A stretch of 64,000 nucleotides of DNA from Lunatimonas sp. (GTDB lineage Bacteria; Bacteroidota; Bacteroidia; Cytophagales; Cyclobacteriaceae). A program made the position numbers and the translations under genes. The stretch lies in contig NZ_JAFIEU010000047.1 of the NCBI RefSeq assembly GCF_020832325.1, forward strand, positions 186,001 through 250,000, read 5' to 3'. Of the stretch, positions 17,669 to 26,730 are shown in pieces (position 1 is the stretch's first letter; each line of letters opens with the position of its first letter). The notes below the pieces were generated by a model. That model saw nothing but the letters and a program-made list of their open reading frames with translations. It ran no database searches and was not told the DNA's origin.

Positions 17669-17704
17669 TACCAGGTTCCTCCTAGCCCTAGGGTACACCT
17701 GGTA
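17669..17704. other. Nested hairpin in the topA downstream intergenic region
   Basis: The outer arms TACCAGGT (17669-17676) and ACCTGGTA (17697-17704) pair perfectly. The 20-base loop holds an inner inverted repeat, CCTAG-CC-CTAGG. No T-run follows. The 330-base space between topA and the next gene holds the topA terminator, this structure, and presumably the promoter of the next gene (TATCTTTT near 17860, one mismatch to TAnnTTTG). Function unknown. Confidence 0.3.
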
Positions 17705-17897
17705 TCCACTAGAATGGATTTTACCGACGCCTTTTCCACACCGTTTGCCGGCTTGAACACATCAGTCAATTGGCCGCAGCTTGTTTCCTAAGCGATTTTT
17801 GACTAATTTAAACTACGATTTCCTGTAGTGGAGAAAAACAATCGCCCCTGTAAGCAGGTATATCTTTTATGTTAATCAACCCATTTTGTTTTAGTAT

Positions 17898-19052
17898 ATG
17901 AATAAACTGTTATACTGCCTGATAGTCGGCATTTTTCCCATGATCTGCCAAGCCCAAATAAAGACTGTAACATATGCTACCGTGAAAAACCAAGTAAACG
18001 GCGGCTTACCCCTTCCTTCAGAGGAAATTTTTTACCTAAATGGTACCATTCCTTCGTCGGTACGCATGGTCAGTGTGGAGGTATTTCGGTCCAAAAAATC
18101 TCCGAACAGCGCCTACCTCTACAAATGGAAAGCCCCGTATGCGGTGGAAACCAATGAGTTTGAAGTGTTTGTGACCAACCCGCTCAGGAGCAACGAGCGG
18201 TATCATATGAAGTTTTATTTTTACGAACGGTCTGACGAAAAAGACCTCCAAGAACTAAAAGAAGCGCTAACCAAAAACCTCGAGGCCTACATCCGGGCAA
18301 ATTTTGAAGTGAGCCGAAAAGGACTGCAATCCTTGTCGTCTCAACGGGTGATGATGGCGCAAATGAACGAAATCGTCATTCAGGGACTCGAAAACTATGC
18401 CCACCCCTTGGATCAGGAGTTTCGGGGATTCAGCGATGTGGTAAGGCAAAAAATTGATCAGACCCACAACTTGCGTCTGCGAAACGCGAAGTTCAATATC
18501 CTGAAAAACCGAGACAATGCTTCCAGAGACGAGGCCATCTATGCCAGTCAACTGATCGACGAGCTGGTGCAACTAACGATTGCAGAAGCCGAACAATACC
18601 TGCGGGCAAATCTCCTGATGCTGGTAGACATACGGGAAATAGACAGCTATCCAACCGAAAAACGTCCCTTTTACCTACCCGTCAATGTGGGCTACGCCGG
18701 CACTTACTTTGGGGGAGATTTCAATAGCTTGGACTATGGGACTTCCCCGTTCGTGGGGGTTTCCTTTCCCCTCGGCAGAAAGGCATTTACCAAGTTTTTG
18801 GGCAATGCTTCCATATCTACTGGTGTCTTCACCAATAACATGCGAAACAGCGACGGCATTTCGATAAGTGGTCCGCTAATTGGTCGACCCATGTATGTGG
18901 GCTTGGGATACACCATGTTTCGGGTGTTGCGCTTCAATCTAGGTGCCGCGCTGACGTCCTCGGATGTGAACGGCAACTTAGAAAATGTGACCATTTACCC
19001 CTTTGTGGGATTTAGCATGGAGTTTAACCTTTGGCTGGGCATGAACCGATGA
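17898..19052 (+). CDS. Secreted protein with C-terminal beta-barrel-like region, unknown function
   Basis: The 384-residue protein has a clear signal peptide (MNKLLYCLIVGIFPMICQAQ). Residues ~20-240 are a charged, mostly helical region. The last ~130 residues (VNVGYAGTYFGGDFNSLDYG, then strands ending FVGFSMEFNLWLGMNR) alternate hydrophobic and polar residues and end in the aromatic style of outer-membrane barrels. I do not recognise a named family. It overlaps the start of the OmpA-like gene by four bases (ATGA), so the two are coupled and probably act together at the outer membrane. Confidence 0.75.
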   Translation: MNKLLYCLIVGIFPMICQAQIKTVTYATVKNQVNGGLPLPSEEIFYLNGTIPSSVRMVSVEVFRSKKSPNSAYLYKWKAPYAVETNEFEVFVTNPLRSNERYHMKFYFYERSDEKDLQELKEALTKNLEAYIRANFEVSRKGLQSLSSQRVMMAQMNEIVIQGLENYAHPLDQEFRGFSDVVRQKIDQTHNLRLRNAKFNILKNRDNASRDEAIYASQLIDELVQLTIAEAEQYLRANLLMLVDIREIDSYPTEKRPFYLPVNVGYAGTYFGGDFNSLDYGTSPFVGVSFPLGRKAFTKFLGNASISTGVFTNNMRNSDGISISGPLIGRPMYVGLGYTMFRVLRFNLGAALTSSDVNGNLENVTIYPFVGFSMEFNLWLGMNR

Positions 19053-21430
19053 ACTACACCATCCTGAAACGAGCGGCTTTGGGGGTGATGGCCATGCTGT
19101 TCATGCATCCTGCCTTCACCCAATTGGACCCCTACAACTACCGACTGGGTCTGGGGGTAGGCTACACCAACTACTATGGTGACCTAAGCCCTTACAGAGT
19201 TAGTGAATTCCGGAACCTGCGACGCCTGTTTGAGTACAACCCAAGCTACATCCATCAAGCCTCCTATGCTTTTTCGTTGGAGAAAAGACTGAGTAGCTCC
19301 GTTGGGTTGATGCTACAGGCCGGCAGATACGATATGTCCATGAGTGACCGATACGTAAACAAGGACGGCGTACCCCAGACCCAACTTCCCAACTACAACC
19401 GATCCTTGAACTTCCGAACGGAATTACACGATCTGGGATTGGCATTGGTATTCCGTACCGACAACGACCGATTACTGAACAAAAACGCCTTCATGGCACC
19501 TTATCTCACCTTGGGCATAGGGATCAGCAGGTTTGATGTCCGCGGAGATCTGCTGGACGATGAAGGCAATCGATACGACTATTCCCAACCAAACGTTACC
19601 CCCAACGGTGTGTTTGAAACCTCCCTCCGGGAAATCGGCACCGAACGGGACGATGCTTACAGCCCTACGGCGATTTATTACGGCTTGGGGCTGGGCATCC
19701 GCTTCCGTTTGGCCAAGCAGCTGGAGTTCTTTGTCCAAAGCGACTTTAGGCACAGCTCATCGGATTATCTGGACGATGTAAGCGGCAGGTACCGCACGAG
19801 CTACGACGACGATTTTCAATATTATGCCGCACTTCCGGGAACAAACTTTCCGGACGCGGAAAACCCCTATCGAGGAGATCCAAACAGCGCTAACGACTGG
19901 TACATCTTCCATCAGGCTGGGTTGAAGTTCAGTTTTCGACCGTCCAAACAGGCCTTCAGGGCGTCCAAGGTCAGCCCATCCCGCTCCATGCTGCAATCCC
20001 AGACCGCTGCAACGACCAAGGCAAACATCCCCAGCGATAGCACGGAACTAGATCCACTGCCAGGCGTTGCCGGAGACCAATTTTTTAATTTTTTTCAGGT
20101 AAACCCTCCCCGGACAGAGGACGCGGCGTTTCGACAAAAAGTGGTTTACTTGGATCAAAAAATTGAGGTGCTAGAAGCCCGTCAGCAACTGGACTTGGTA
20201 GACAGGCAACTCAACAGGTTGGAAGTGCAAATCGATTCACTGAATTTAATAGCAACTGACCTGCTGGCGCTCGAAGCCCCTGGCGAGGCAGAACGGCAAA
20301 GACTGAGAGAGGTATCTGAAGAACAGCAACGACTGTCCCGGGACTACGGAGCATTAAACCTCCGGAGGGAGCAAAGCCGTTCCGAGTTGGTAGCTGCGGA
20401 AAACCGGCTGGACAGTCTACGGATACAGGAAAGGACTTCATCCGCAACTAGCAGCACTTCCACCTTGGATACGCTGGTATTTATCCGGGGATTCCAGCAA
20501 TTCTCCGAACAGGTGGCGCGGGCCATGAATCAGCCGCAAAATTGGCAGCAACTGCCAAATAATTTCGGCTACACGCCCTCTTACGAACCCTTCGGCACCG
20601 AAGCCATGGAGCAACGCGGTTTTACGGATTACCCTGTCGGTTCCTTTACGCAGCCCCCTGGTTCAACCACTTATTGGACCGGCGTTCCGGACGAGCAAAG
20701 GACCTATACCTATCCGGAGAGTGGACAGCGGGTTATTCGGGAAAACAACCGGATACGCTACAGACAACGAACCGAGGTGACCACACCAAGACAGCAGGCC
20801 ATTCAGAATCCTCAGCAGCCATTCTACCCCTACTCCGCTGCCCCATCAGCTGGCGTCCCCACCCAAGGTGCCACGGTTTTTGCACCTGCCTTGGTTCCGG
20901 TACCTGGCAGCCGGTCGGAAGGGCAAAACGAAGCACCCGGAACGTCGGACGTAGCTGGCAACGCTGAAGCACTACCTAGCGCTTCTCCAACCGATGGGCT
21001 TATAACCGCAAGCCCCGCAGCCTCCGCAGGGCAAGCCGGAATGATTGTCCGGGACACGGTGATCATCGATAAAAAGGTCGTCATAGGGTTTCCGGTATCC
21101 AAAAAGGAGGTTTTTTTTGAAACCAACCGCGCAGAACTGACCGCAGCCGAAAAGGAAAAGCTACGGGAAGTAGCTGACTTACTGGCCAATCAAGCGAACT
21201 ACTTCGTGGCGCTAACCGGTTTCTCGGACAATACAGGCCGGATAAGCTACAATCTTGCGTTGGCAGAGCGGCGTGTAGTCCATGTAAGGGAGGAGCTAAT
21301 CAAAACCCACGGAATCAGTCCCGACCGAATAGCCCTAAAGCCCGGAGGGCTGCTGGTTCGGGATAGTCGGGGCGGTTCACGCAGTGAAGACCGAAAAGTA
21401 GAAATTATGATCGAAGTGGTGGTAGAGTAG
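19049..21430 (+). CDS. OmpA-family outer membrane/peptidoglycan-binding protein
   Basis: The start chosen is the ATG at 19049, inside the stop of the previous gene, because it directly gives a signal peptide (MNYTILKRAALGVMAMLFMH, cleaved near AFTQ). Residues ~25-310 look like an outer-membrane barrel of the kind seen in gliding/T9SS-related envelope proteins. Residues ~365-465 are a coiled coil rich in Leu, Glu, Arg and Gln. A proline/glutamine/threonine-rich linker with PQQPFYPY and similar pieces follows. The C-terminal ~110 residues are an OmpA domain (FFETNRAELTAAEKEKLREV, then LTGFSDNTGRISYNLALAER), which binds peptidoglycan. It probably ties the outer membrane to the cell wall. The barrel-coil-linker-OmpA order is unusual in detail. 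Confidence 0.85.
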   Translation: MNYTILKRAALGVMAMLFMHPAFTQLDPYNYRLGLGVGYTNYYGDLSPYRVSEFRNLRRLFEYNPSYIHQASYAFSLEKRLSSSVGLMLQAGRYDMSMSDRYVNKDGVPQTQLPNYNRSLNFRTELHDLGLALVFRTDNDRLLNKNAFMAPYLTLGIGISRFDVRGDLLDDEGNRYDYSQPNVTPNGVFETSLREIGTERDDAYSPTAIYYGLGLGIRFRLAKQLEFFVQSDFRHSSSDYLDDVSGRYRTSYDDDFQYYAALPGTNFPDAENPYRGDPNSANDWYIFHQAGLKFSFRPSKQAFRASKVSPSRSMLQSQTAATTKANIPSDSTELDPLPGVAGDQFFNFFQVNPPRTEDAAFRQKVVYLDQKIEVLEARQQLDLVDRQLNRLEVQIDSLNLIATDLLALEAPGEAERQRLREVSEEQQRLSRDYGALNLRREQSRSELVAAENRLDSLRIQERTSSATSSTSTLDTLVFIRGFQQFSEQVARAMNQPQNWQQLPNNFGYTPSYEPFGTEAMEQRGFTDYPVGSFTQPPGSTTYWTGVPDEQRTYTYPESGQRVIRENNRIRYRQRTEVTTPRQQAIQNPQQPFYPYSAAPSAGVPTQGATVFAPALVPVPGSRSEGQNEAPGTSDVAGNAEALPSASPTDGLITASPAASAGQAGMIVRDTVIIDKKVVIGFPVSKKEVFFETNRAELTAAEKEKLREVADLLANQANYFVALTGFSDNTGRISYNLALAERRVVHVREELIKTHGISPDRIALKPGGLLVRDSRGGSRSEDRKVEIMIEVVVE

Positions 21431-21487
21431 TGGGTTTAATTCCAGTATCGGTAATTTCAATCAAACTTTTAAGCTATTGATACATTC

Positions 21488-22177
21488 ATGAAAAAACTGG
21501 TAGTTTTAACAGGAGCTGGGATTTCCGCCGAAAGCGGTATCGCCACATTTAGGGATGCAAATGGATTGTGGGAAGGACACGACGTCATGGAAGTCGCATC
21601 CCCAGCCGGATGGAGAAAAAACCAGCATTTGGTATTGGATTTTTACAATCAGCGAAGAAAAGCCTGCCTGATTGCAAAACCAAATGCAGCCCATCTACTC
21701 CTCGCTGAACTGGAAGCTGACTTTGACGTGACGATCATCACACAAAATGTAGATGACCTCCACGAAAAAGCGGGGTCTACAAAAATAATCCATCTCCACG
21801 GAGAACTGTTCAAGTCCCAAAGTACGCTTGATCCTACATTAATTTACCCCATAGACGGCTGGGAACTGCATATCGGCGATAAATGTGAGCGAGGATCCCA
21901 ACTGCGGCCATTCATCGTCTGGTTTGGAGAACAGGTTCCCATGATGGAAGCAGCAATTGAAGCTACCGAACAAGCGGACATCTTTGCTGTGGTAGGCACC
22001 TCCCTACTGGTGTATCCTGCCGCCGGACTCTTGGACTTCGCACCATCGGAGATCCCAAAATATTTAATTGACCTGCAAATTCCGCGAACGAATTCCCTAC
22101 CGAATCTCATTAAACTAGAGGAAGCTGCAAGTACGGGAGTCGCCAAAATGGTCTCTATGCTCAGAACCAACCTATGA
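21488..22177 (+). CDS. SIR2-family NAD-dependent protein deacylase lacking the zinc cysteines
   Basis: The 229-residue protein is a sirtuin. GAGISAESGIATFRDANGLW binds NAD, TQNVDDLHEKAG and the catalytic histidine in IHLHGELF follow, and GTSLLVYPAAGL closes the Rossmann part. The usual four-cysteine zinc site of CobB/SIRT5 is absent: only two cysteines exist in the whole protein (residue 60 and in GDKCERGSQLRP). Instead a short YPIDGWELHIGDKCERGSQL insert bridges the region. Zinc-less sirtuins of this kind occur in Bacteroidota, so the enzyme is probably active; deacetylation or other deacylation of lysines is inferred. It follows the OmpA gene after 57 bases. Confidence 0.9.
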   Translation: MKKLVVLTGAGISAESGIATFRDANGLWEGHDVMEVASPAGWRKNQHLVLDFYNQRRKACLIAKPNAAHLLLAELEADFDVTIITQNVDDLHEKAGSTKIIHLHGELFKSQSTLDPTLIYPIDGWELHIGDKCERGSQLRPFIVWFGEQVPMMEAAIEATEQADIFAVVGTSLLVYPAAGLLDFAPSEIPKYLIDLQIPRTNSLPNLIKLEEAASTGVAKMVSMLRTNL

Positions 22178-22335
22178 CTAGTCCGGCTGACTCTTTCAAA
22201 CGCCAAGGGCTTCATAAGGACACTTTTTAGGAAATCCGATTATTTTAAGACCAACTGAATCCGGAAGACAACATCATTTACCAGATGATCTAGGCGATTT
22301 TGAGTGGATTTTATCAAAAAACAGAAGGTCTTTTA

Positions 22336-22343
22336 TACCTTTG
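22336..22343 (+). promoter_or_regulatory. Exact TAnnTTTG -7 element ahead of the membrane protein gene
   Basis: TACCTTTG at 22336-22343 matches the Bacteroidota -7 consensus exactly. It lies downstream of the GTG at 22304 and upstream of the TTG at 22394. If it is used, the shorter protein start is the real one. No clear -33 element was found at the normal spacing. Confidence 0.35.
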
Positions 22344-22393
22344 GGAAACGCGTACAAGGTCGCGCACCGACATGTAAAAATCCAGAGTCTTCG

Positions 22394-23023
22394 TTGAAAA
22401 CGTTAGCACTACAAACCAACAGACAATACACCGCAGCTGTTCGCACCCTGTTGGCCAATCTCGTCAAATTGGCTGTGGCAGGAACGCTTATAGGGACGCT
22501 GCATGCCCAAGATTATGTAGTAGCTATCATTTTAGCACTTTATGCCATCTTATCGATTGGAAAAAAATTTGTATCTGCATCCCAAGACCGCTTTATCTAC
22601 CTGATCGGATTTTTGATAAGTGCTGCACTAGGTGTAGCTTGTGAACTTTGGGGTATCTATTTTGGTCATTGGGAATACCACGATCTTTCCGGCTTACGGG
22701 AGGTTCCGTATTGGCTGCCTTTCGCTTGGGGCCTGGCGTTTACGTATATTTACAAGATCGAAAAAAACCTGGTCAACTCGCTTCAAATACATTCGACAAA
22801 CGGAAAAATCCTCTTGGCTCTACTTGCTGCCATGATCTTTCCAACCATCGGCGAAATGATCACCATTTATTTGGGTGTTTGGACCTACCGCTGGCCTTAT
22901 CAAATTTTCGGCGTACCTCTCCTTGCCATCTTTTTGCTGATGGTTTTTCATACCGGAGTTAACTTCCTGATGACGCTAATCTGCCGAAGGATGCGCTGGT
23001 ATGACCCTGTATTTAATCCTTAG
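22394..23023 (+). CDS. Polytopic integral membrane protein, unknown function
   Basis: The frame is open from a GTG at 22304, but the first ~30 residues are basic and uncharacteristic, and a promoter-like TACCTTTG lies inside them. The TTG at 22394 is therefore preferred, giving 209 residues. About six hydrophobic segments are seen, for example LVKLAVAGTLIGTL, YVVAIILALYAILSI, FIYLIGFLISAALGVACELW and PLLAIFLLMVFHTGVNFLMT. Conserved-looking polar residues sit in GIYFGHWEYHDL, IGEMITIYLGVWTYRWPY and FHTGVNF. The layout recalls small membrane proteins near carotenoid or isoprenoid genes, but no family can be assigned. It is convergent with the next gene. Confidence 0.6.
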   Translation: MKTLALQTNRQYTAAVRTLLANLVKLAVAGTLIGTLHAQDYVVAIILALYAILSIGKKFVSASQDRFIYLIGFLISAALGVACELWGIYFGHWEYHDLSGLREVPYWLPFAWGLAFTYIYKIEKNLVNSLQIHSTNGKILLALLAAMIFPTIGEMITIYLGVWTYRWPYQIFGVPLLAIFLLMVFHTGVNFLMTLICRRMRWYDPVFNP

Positions 23024-23093
23024 TGGAACATCCATACGGGAAGACTGCGATCTGAACCCGATCTCGATGTACCAAACGAAACCAAAGACACCT

Positions 23094-23885
23094 TTAGCGC
23101 ACCATGGTCTCTAGTGTGGCCAAGTACACCCACTTTTGATCTCTTGATTTGAGGCCTTTCTCCACCCTTTGCCGAATGGAATCGGACATTTCTATATCTT
23201 CATACTCCATGGAGTTAAAAAACTGTAGGTAATCCTTGTACACATTCATGGTTAAGTGGGTAGAGCTCGCCTGACTGCCTGTGGGCAAGGCTGTACGTAG
23301 AAGACACCAATGTTCCATGAGGTTGGCTGAAATCTTTCGTTGATGGATAGGCAAAAACACCTCTCTTTCCGCCATTTCGTATTCCTCAAAATTACCTTCC
23401 ACTGCTTTCATTAAATCGAAGGAAGCCAATGTGCCAGGTTTGAACATAAACTGGTCACTCGTCCGGGCAATTTCAACCATAAAGGTACGAATCGCCAAAT
23501 CCCTATCCTCCACAGCTTCCTTCAGCCGCTGAAGAAGCTGGCTTTCTTGGATTTGGGGAAAGGCATTTTGAGCATACCGGATCAACACCTCCGGCTCTGT
23601 GCCATCCATCATCCTAACGGGATCTTTGTAATACGTGATCGTAGCAAATTGATACGCTTCGGAGTCGGAACCGGTCTTCAAGGACCACAAATCCCAGCCC
23701 TCGATATCCCCTTTCTTGACTGCCTCTCCATAGACCTTGGCCAAAAACTCCTTGTATTCCAAATAGTCCAGTGTCTTTGAGGGATCTACTCGTATAAACT
23801 CGAAAACGAGGTACCGCTTCTCTTGGGCATACATGGCATGGCTCACAATCAGGGCCAAAAACCAAAAACAGATGAGCTTCTTCAT
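23094..23885 (-). CDS. Secreted protein of unknown function
   Basis: The 263-residue protein has a signal peptide (MKKLICFWFLALIVSHAMYA, cleavage before QEKRY). The mature part begins YLVFEFIRVDPSKTLDYLEY and has repeated short segments of the type seen in dimeric alpha/beta-barrel (ABM-like) proteins, such as GWDLWSLKTGSDSEAYQFAT and WCLLRTALPTGSQASSTHLT. It may hold two such ferredoxin-like halves. I do not recognise a named family. It stands alone on the minus strand; the 130 bases upstream are AT-rich and could hold a promoter. Confidence 0.6.
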   Translation of the reverse strand: MKKLICFWFLALIVSHAMYAQEKRYLVFEFIRVDPSKTLDYLEYKEFLAKVYGEAVKKGDIEGWDLWSLKTGSDSEAYQFATITYYKDPVRMMDGTEPEVLIRYAQNAFPQIQESQLLQRLKEAVEDRDLAIRTFMVEIARTSDQFMFKPGTLASFDLMKAVEGNFEEYEMAEREVFLPIHQRKISANLMEHWCLLRTALPTGSQASSTHLTMNVYKDYLQFFNSMEYEDIEMSDSIRQRVEKGLKSRDQKWVYLATLETMVR

Positions 23886-24015
23886 GGGTAATTTGGGTTT
23901 AAATGATACGCAATGTATTTACACAAACAATTTAAACAATTTTCAAACCATTTGTATAATTTTTTCACCCAAATAAAAAAGAAACCTGGACGACTCAAAA
24001 AAATGCTCGAAGAAT

Positions 24016-25386
24016 CTATCTTTCTAGGTACCGCTTAAACCTCCGCATCACCCACAGGTGGATTCTCGCCTGTGTATTTAAATACAAAAACCAAGGTATA
24101 CGTGGAACAAACTCGTGAATAGCCGACAAAATATACCGGCCCTCCATCACTTCTCTAAACTCCAACCAGCCATAATCCATCCTGCCTACCAACCAGCCCC
24201 CGCTGATATAAAACAACTGCCGCCTTTTGTCACTCCGATTTCGTTCTAGAGTTAATTGCAACATAGCCGGCGAAAAACGCAACAAGTGAAAGGAAACCGT
24301 TCCGTTCACCTCTTCCTTCGCTGTGATTAGGAACCTAAAGAAAGTGGGAAGCCACAGCTTGTACCGGTTGGCTACCCAATAGGCACTCTTATTTCGGACA
24401 TTTGGGAGCCGCTGAATACTTCTGACGGTATTTGCTGTTTGAATAAGCGGTCTAAAAGTGGGCAATGCAGCCTCCCGGGTCTCTGACAACGCGATGCGCA
24501 CAGCTTCTGTGTAGCTTTGATAACTGCCTTGTTTGTCCTTATAGGCTAAATCGTCCGAAACCGTCATGGTGTGCTTGAGGCTCTCTACGAGCGGGGACAC
24601 CAATTGGGCAGGGCTTTTACCAAAATAACCAACCCACAATTTCGAAAACCCCACCGAAAAAATAGGCACGGAAAAAATCAACCTACGTTTTCCCATGACG
24701 GCAGCCGTCTGAATTAGCATTTCCTTGTAAGACATCACCTCAGGGTTGCCTATTTCAATCGCCCGCCCAAAGTATTTGGGATTACCCAGGCAATTGTCCA
24801 TGATCTCCAAGGTGTCTTTCAAAGAAATGGGTTGCGTCATGGATTCGGTCCACTTTGGACACATCAATACCGGTAGCCTTGACACGAGGTTTTTCATCAT
24901 ATCAAACGAAGAACCTCCCGGGCCAACGATAATGCTTGCTCGGATAGCAGTCAACGCAGGCGACTTGGATGACAGGGTCTGTTCAACCTCTGTGCGACTG
25001 CGAAGGTGCCTGGACCAAGATTCCGGCGGAGAATCTTTGGGCAAAATCCCGCCTAAATAAATGATCTGCCGTACCCCATTGGCTTCTGCGGCACGGACAA
25101 AGTTATCTGCCAGAATTAGGTCAGTGTCTTCAAAACTACCTTGGTTCAGCCGGGTGGAGGCCGTCATGGAATGTACCAGGTAGATGGCTATATCCACGCC
25201 TTCCAGTGCCTGCTGCGTCGATGTGATGGAATAAAGCTCCACCTGACGCCATTCAATCTGCGGACAGGGATTTGAATCTACTTCCTTTCTGCTCAGTCCA
25301 ATAAGATGATACTTATCCTTGAATTGATCCATAAACCACCTTCCAATATATCCGGTGGCACCGGCAATCGCTACTTTTTGCTTCAT
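24016..25386 (-). CDS. NAD(P)-binding SDR-type oxidoreductase with DUF2867-like C-terminus
   Basis: The 456-residue protein starts with a Rossmann motif, VAIAGATGYIGRWFMDQFKD, typical of atypical short-chain dehydrogenases with NAD(P)H-binding. The stretch VDIAIYLVHSMTAS and IIYLGGILPKDSPPESWSRH continue this domain. From about residue 300 a second, helical/beta domain (VSFHLLRFSPAMLQLTLE, then GWLVGRMDYGWLEFREVMEG, ending FKRYLER) matches what I recall as DUF2867. Such fusions are common in Bacteroidota and often lie near pigment, fatty-acid or stress genes; the substrate is unknown. It is downstream of the amine oxidase gene with a 91-base gap. Confidence 0.85.
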   Translation of the reverse strand: MKQKVAIAGATGYIGRWFMDQFKDKYHLIGLSRKEVDSNPCPQIEWRQVELYSITSTQQALEGVDIAIYLVHSMTASTRLNQGSFEDTDLILADNFVRAAEANGVRQIIYLGGILPKDSPPESWSRHLRSRTEVEQTLSSKSPALTAIRASIIVGPGGSSFDMMKNLVSRLPVLMCPKWTESMTQPISLKDTLEIMDNCLGNPKYFGRAIEIGNPEVMSYKEMLIQTAAVMGKRRLIFSVPIFSVGFSKLWVGYFGKSPAQLVSPLVESLKHTMTVSDDLAYKDKQGSYQSYTEAVRIALSETREAALPTFRPLIQTANTVRSIQRLPNVRNKSAYWVANRYKLWLPTFFRFLITAKEEVNGTVSFHLLRFSPAMLQLTLERNRSDKRRQLFYISGGWLVGRMDYGWLEFREVMEGRYILSAIHEFVPRIPWFLYLNTQARIHLWVMRRFKRYLER

Positions 25387-25477
25387 GAGCTATTCCTTTG
25401 AGAATAATAAGCACAATCACCGGATTTTGTTATCAAATACCCGAGGTCTGTTACCAAATACCAGGTAAGAATTACCA

Positions 25478-26719
25478 TCAACGTTTCTTAGACAGGATGG
25501 CCTGCGCGGCACTTCTACCTGCCTGCATAGCGGCGTTTACAGAACCATACAGCATATGATCTCCGGTGACAAACAGGTGATCGTGTAATTGATAATGAAC
25601 GAGGGGCCTAGTATACCTCAATCCTTCGAGTATAGGCAGTGCTTTGGTGATTCGAAAGGTCTTGATATGTTGAAAGTGGGATGCGGCTATGCCTGACAAC
25701 GCCTCCAACTCTAAGGAAACAAACTGTTCCAGTTGCTCCATGTGGGCGACCTCCTTGACAATAGACACGGAAAGCAGTGCCCGCCCGTTTGTTGAATAGG
25801 ATTTGCTCACATCTGTCATAAAGACAATATTATTGATCAAAAAATGGTCGTCGGGGACCAAGCCTATGCTAGGCTTGGCGATGAAAGATTGTTGCAGGGA
25901 ATAATACAATGTAGTCACGGTACGGTATCCCGGATCAGGCTGATCGTATCCTTCGAGAAAGTTGCCAGGTCTTAGGGTAAGGAGGATATCGTCCGCTGTG
26001 ATCGTATCTCCCGACGCCAAGTGGATTACATTATGGTCAATCCGATTTACCTTGGTGTTCAATCGAATAGATGTATTGACCAGTCGCGAAGCTAGAAATT
26101 TCGGGATTTCACCCATCCCTTTTGCAGGCACCGCCGCATGGCCTTCACCAAACATCTTAAATACAAATTCAAACATCCTCGATGAAGTCTCCAGCTTTTC
26201 TTCTAAAAAGATCCCCCGAAAGAAGGGGATAAAAAAATTCTTCATCATCCTATCCGAAAAGCCACGCTTTTTCAGGTAGTCTTGTGTGGTCATTTCAGGA
26301 CTTTGAAAGATTTCCTCCACATGTTTTTCCCGCAGTTCTTTGGTTAGTTGGAAAATCCGTAACTTATCCAAGAGGTTACCCACCTGAGAGAACACCATAG
26401 CTGGCAGCCGAAACGGATTTCTCAGTGGGTCATAAATGGAAAACGTGTCCCCGGGTTTTAAAATCACGGCCCCGGGCTGGAAGGTTTTCAGGTCTAGGGC
26501 TTCATAATCCAAGTAGGCTTTGGCCTCCGGATAAGCCGTCAACAACACCTGAAATCCATGATCCAGCGCATAGCCGTCTTGATAGTCGGTTCTTACGCGA
26601 CCGCCAACCCTGTCCGATTCCTCCAGAATGACCGGAGAAAAACCCGCTTTTTCTAATTCCCAGGCCGCGATTAAGCCTGAAATACCCGCTCCGACAATAT
26701 ACGTCTTTCGATCTGTCAT
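25478..26719 (-). CDS. FAD-dependent amine oxidase/protoporphyrinogen-oxidase-like protein
   Basis: The 413-residue flavoprotein begins YIVGAGISGLIAAWELEKAG, the dinucleotide-binding GxGxxG motif, followed by ESDRVGGRVRTDY, the GG doublet of the amine oxidase/phytoene desaturase superfamily. A C-terminal FAD contact is GDHMLYGSVNAAMQAGRSAA. Cytoplasmic; no signal peptide. Relatives oxidise amines, carotenoid precursors or porphyrins, and the exact substrate cannot be chosen here. Its start lies 11 bases after the helicase stop, so the two are probably co-transcribed although functionally unrelated. Confidence 0.85.
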   Translation of the reverse strand: MTDRKTYIVGAGISGLIAAWELEKAGFSPVILEESDRVGGRVRTDYQDGYALDHGFQVLLTAYPEAKAYLDYEALDLKTFQPGAVILKPGDTFSIYDPLRNPFRLPAMVFSQVGNLLDKLRIFQLTKELREKHVEEIFQSPEMTTQDYLKKRGFSDRMMKNFFIPFFRGIFLEEKLETSSRMFEFVFKMFGEGHAAVPAKGMGEIPKFLASRLVNTSIRLNTKVNRIDHNVIHLASGDTITADDILLTLRPGNFLEGYDQPDPGYRTVTTLYYSLQQSFIAKPSIGLVPDDHFLINNIVFMTDVSKSYSTNGRALLSVSIVKEVAHMEQLEQFVSLELEALSGIAASHFQHIKTFRITKALPILEGLRYTRPLVHYQLHDHLFVTGDHMLYGSVNAAMQAGRSAAQAILSKKR

Positions 26720-26730
26720 ATCAGATAGAT

